A stretch of DNA of 27,151 nucleotides from TMED23 sp913054205. Lineage in GTDB: Bacteria; Pseudomonadota; Alphaproteobacteria; Rhodospirillales; UBA2165. Below the pieces are notes generated by a model that saw nothing but the letters and a program-made list of their open reading frames with translations, was not told the origin of the DNA and made no database searches. This document shows, in pieces, positions 25,249-27,151 of this stretch. The stretch is taken from assembly GCA_046582495.1 (NCBI GenBank), contig JAYGEG010000186.1:1-27151 (forward strand), in the 5' to 3' direction. Every line of letters starts with the position of its first letter. Within the stretch, counting starts at the first letter, position 1. Position numbers and translations under genes: made by a program.

Positions 25249-25494
25249 ATGGGGTGGGTCACCTTACTCGCAATATATTTCGTCATTTGGTGGATTACAA
25301 TTTTTGTGGTTTTACCATTTGGTGTGCAACGGCAGACTGATGGTATTGAAGGCCAATCCACCGGCGCCCCGCAATCTCCAAGACTTCTCCTGAAAATGGG
25401 AATTAATTCTGTACCGGCATTTATAATTTGGCTCGGAATTTTCCTTATCGATAAATTCGATCTGATTACGCTGAGCGATATCGGTATTCAATAA
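25249..25494 (+). CDS. DUF1467 family membrane protein
   Basis: An 81-residue protein with two predicted membrane helices (about 3-23 and 53-71). It begins MGWVTLLAIYFVIWWITIFV and continues VLPFGVQRQTDG, the WW-x-x-x-F-x-x-LPFGV-x-x-Q pattern of DUF1467 small membrane proteins found downstream of rnj in many alphaproteobacteria. Its function is unknown. ATG 25249 lies five bases after the rnj stop, with AAGGATCAAGG upstream. The conserved neighbourhood suggests co-expression with RNase J and complex I, though no physical link is known. Confidence 0.88.
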   Translation: MGWVTLLAIYFVIWWITIFVVLPFGVQRQTDGIEGQSTGAPQSPRLLLKMGINSVPAFIIWLGIFLIDKFDLITLSDIGIQ

Positions 25495-25714
25495 GACTTA
25501 TCGACTGTTCCCTTTATATTTTGGAAATATTCCTTGAAAATCAGTGTGTCCGTACCAACATACTATTCTATGCCAGGAAATGTAAATTCAACCTAACGAT
25601 GCAAATACGAAAGTAAATAATGCCGTTGCTAATTCGGAAAACTGTTAGCTGCCATTTATACCGTGCAATTGTTGGTTTGAATGGCCCAATATTTGTCCTA
25701 TCGGGCTAACAAAT

Positions 25715-27151
25715 ATGACGAGCGCTCCAAGCAATAAATCACGCCTTTTAAACTTGATTTTAATCATGGTTACAGTGGTTATTTTTTCAACTGCTGCTGC
25801 GATTTCAATTTTATTTGATGCTTCATTCGAAGAACAGCGATCCCGTTTGGTTGATCTCGTAAAAAGCCAGGCGCGGACATTTGAATCAATGGTCACCTCA
25901 GCTGAAACTATTGTCCGGTTGGTTGGGCGGAAAGTGCTTAAGCCCGACGTAAATCGTGATTATGAGACCTGGGTACAAAATACGTTGGAGGAGCATCGCA
26001 ATCTTGGGAATGCAGATGAGCAGTATTTAAATGATGACAGATGGTCGCAAATTAATCGATATCGAACGAGTGATGGTGGGACGTTGATACTTCGAACGGA
26101 CATCACCGAAAAAAAACACGCCGAAGAAGCCCGAGATGAAGCTCGGGAAAATGAGAAAAAGCTCATCAATGCCATGGAGCATTTTGGAGAAGCTTATGTC
26201 CTTTGGGATTCAAATGAGCGTTTTGTGTCCTGCAATGCTCGATATCGGCAACGTCATGCGATCGGAGCAGATTTTCTAAAACTGGGTGCAAACTTTGAAG
26301 ATTTTATTAAAGCCCTAGCAGTTGAAAGATGGAATCGAGCGCATGAAGACAGCAGCTCTATTGAAGAATGGGTGGATAAACGGTTGGTAGAACACCGCTC
26401 TCCAAGTTCCAGCCGAATAACTATTTTCGACGGTGGATGGACCCGAATTCATAAAGAGCGACTTCAAGATGGTAGTGTTATTGTGTTTCATTCCGATATT
26501 ACGGAATTGAAGGAAGCCTTAAATGCCGCAGAAATTGCGAGCCAAACTAAATCGGAATTTTTGGTAAATATGAGCCATGAATTAAGAACACCACTCAATG
26601 CTGTCATCGGATTCTCAGAGGCCTTAAAAGAAGAAATATTCGGCCCTTTCTCCAATGAAATACAACAGGAATATGTCGATGACATTCATTCTTCAGGCAA
26701 TCATCTGCTTGACCTGATAAATGAGATTCTTGATGTGTCTGCCATTGAAGCAGGGAAGCTCGAATTTAATGAAACTGAGATCGACATTGAGGATATAATT
26801 TCAGCCGCTTTGCGGCTCGTTAAATCCAGAGCCGCTGCGGGTGACGTCAAGCTCGAAGTGCAACTGGAAATCGAACGTCAAATCATCTGGGGATATGAAA
26901 GGCGACTGAAGCAGGTTTTGGTTAATCTACTTTCAAATGCGGTTAAATTTACTGATCGCGGTGGAATTGTAACAATAGACGCTGGACGAAATGAGGATGG
27001 TTCGATGAACATATCGGTCTCTGATACGGGTATTGGCATGAGTGACGATGAGCTGAAAATGGCAATGGAGAAATTTGGCCAGGTGAGGCGTGAAAAAGGC
27101 ATTGATAATGAAGGCACTGGACTTGGTTTGCCGCTCGCCAAAAGCCTTATC
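25715..27151 (+). CDS. PAS-domain sensor histidine kinase (5' part, runs off the window)
   Basis: 479 codons remain open to the window edge. One membrane helix (about 11-34) is followed by a helical stretch to about 75. Then comes the second half of a PAS_7-type unit (81-133, YETWVQNTLEEHRN ... GGTLILRTDITEKK), a coiled linker, a complete PAS unit (150-265, FGEAYVLWDSNERFVSCNAR ... HSDITELK), the H-box FLVNMSHELRTPLNAVIGFS with H288, N-box NLLSNAVKFT (404-413), DTGIGM (437-442) and GTGLGL (467-472). It should autophosphorylate on H288 and pass phosphate to a response regulator, which is not in the window; a receiver domain could follow beyond the edge. The first PAS lacks its N-terminal half and no second membrane helix is seen. 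ATG 25715 has a weak ribosome site. The 220 bases before it contain no gene that I can see. Confidence 0.9.
   Translation, partial: MTSAPSNKSRLLNLILIMVTVVIFSTAAAISILFDASFEEQRSRLVDLVKSQARTFESMVTSAETIVRLVGRKVLKPDVNRDYETWVQNTLEEHRNLGNADEQYLNDDRWSQINRYRTSDGGTLILRTDITEKKHAEEARDEARENEKKLINAMEHFGEAYVLWDSNERFVSCNARYRQRHAIGADFLKLGANFEDFIKALAVERWNRAHEDSSSIEEWVDKRLVEHRSPSSSRITIFDGGWTRIHKERLQDGSVIVFHSDITELKEALNAAEIASQTKSEFLVNMSHELRTPLNAVIGFSEALKEEIFGPFSNEIQQEYVDDIHSSGNHLLDLINEILDVSAIEAGKLEFNETEIDIEDIISAALRLVKSRAAAGDVKLEVQLEIERQIIWGYERRLKQVLVNLLSNAVKFTDRGGIVTIDAGRNEDGSMNISVSDTGIGMSDDELKMAMEKFGQVRREKGIDNEGTGLGLPLAKSLI

Noticed and set aside
25495..25714. Terminator or small RNA between DUF1467 and the histidine kinase
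   Set aside because: Only a four-pair stem (GGAA/TTCC) without a T-run was found; no supportable structure.

Overview
The window looks like a chromosomal segment of an alphaproteobacterium of moderate GC content (about half GC by eye), probably a Rhodospirillales- or Rhizobiales-like aerobe. Three things point there: one uninterrupted block of all fourteen complex I genes in the order nuoA to nuoN, the conserved tail birA - coaX - rnj - DUF1467, and an alphaproteobacterial tRNA-Asp ahead of nuoA. No phage, transposon, CRISPR or plasmid genes were seen.

Layout. 1-2097 (+): the 3' end of a hotdog thioesterase, an MDR-family oxidoreductase and a glyoxalase-like VOC protein, tightly packed. About 2128-5429, mostly on the minus strand: a cobalamin-independent methionine-synthase-like protein (intact) surrounded by broken genes, namely a DUF2189 membrane protein (one frameshift and one in-frame stop), a YkgJ-type cysteine-cluster protein (frameshift in a run of seven A) and a YchJ/SEC-C protein (internal deletion). 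5556-7410 (+): a ZnT9-like cation diffusion facilitator, three tandem 22-nt repeats, an unrecognised acidic protein with one canonical EF-hand, and two tandem intrinsic terminators. 7578-21996 (+): a promoter, tRNA-Asp and the complete nuo operon for proton-pumping NADH:ubiquinone oxidoreductase, with nuoM interrupted by what looks like one missing base. 22000-25494 (+): biotin-protein ligase, type III pantothenate kinase, ribonuclease J and a small DUF1467 membrane protein, in several places joined by overlapping stop and start codons. 25715 to the edge (+): the first 479 codons of a hybrid-looking PAS sensor histidine kinase that appears to have lost half of its first PAS unit and any second membrane segment.

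How it fits together. NuoE, F and G form the NADH-oxidising arm, NuoB, C, D and I the connecting arm, and NuoA, H and J-N the membrane proton-pumping arm. The downstream genes make or attach cofactors (CoA precursor, biotin) and process RNA; they are probably read from the same transcript. The main surprise is the number of disrupted reading frames (at least four genes, five lesions) among otherwise well-preserved genes. Either the assembly carries indel errors or this lineage is losing genes; nuoM argues for at least one sequence error or a very recent mutation. I did not find a convincing new multi-gene system. The best candidates for something undescribed are the repeat array with the EF-hand gene and the rearranged histidine kinase.
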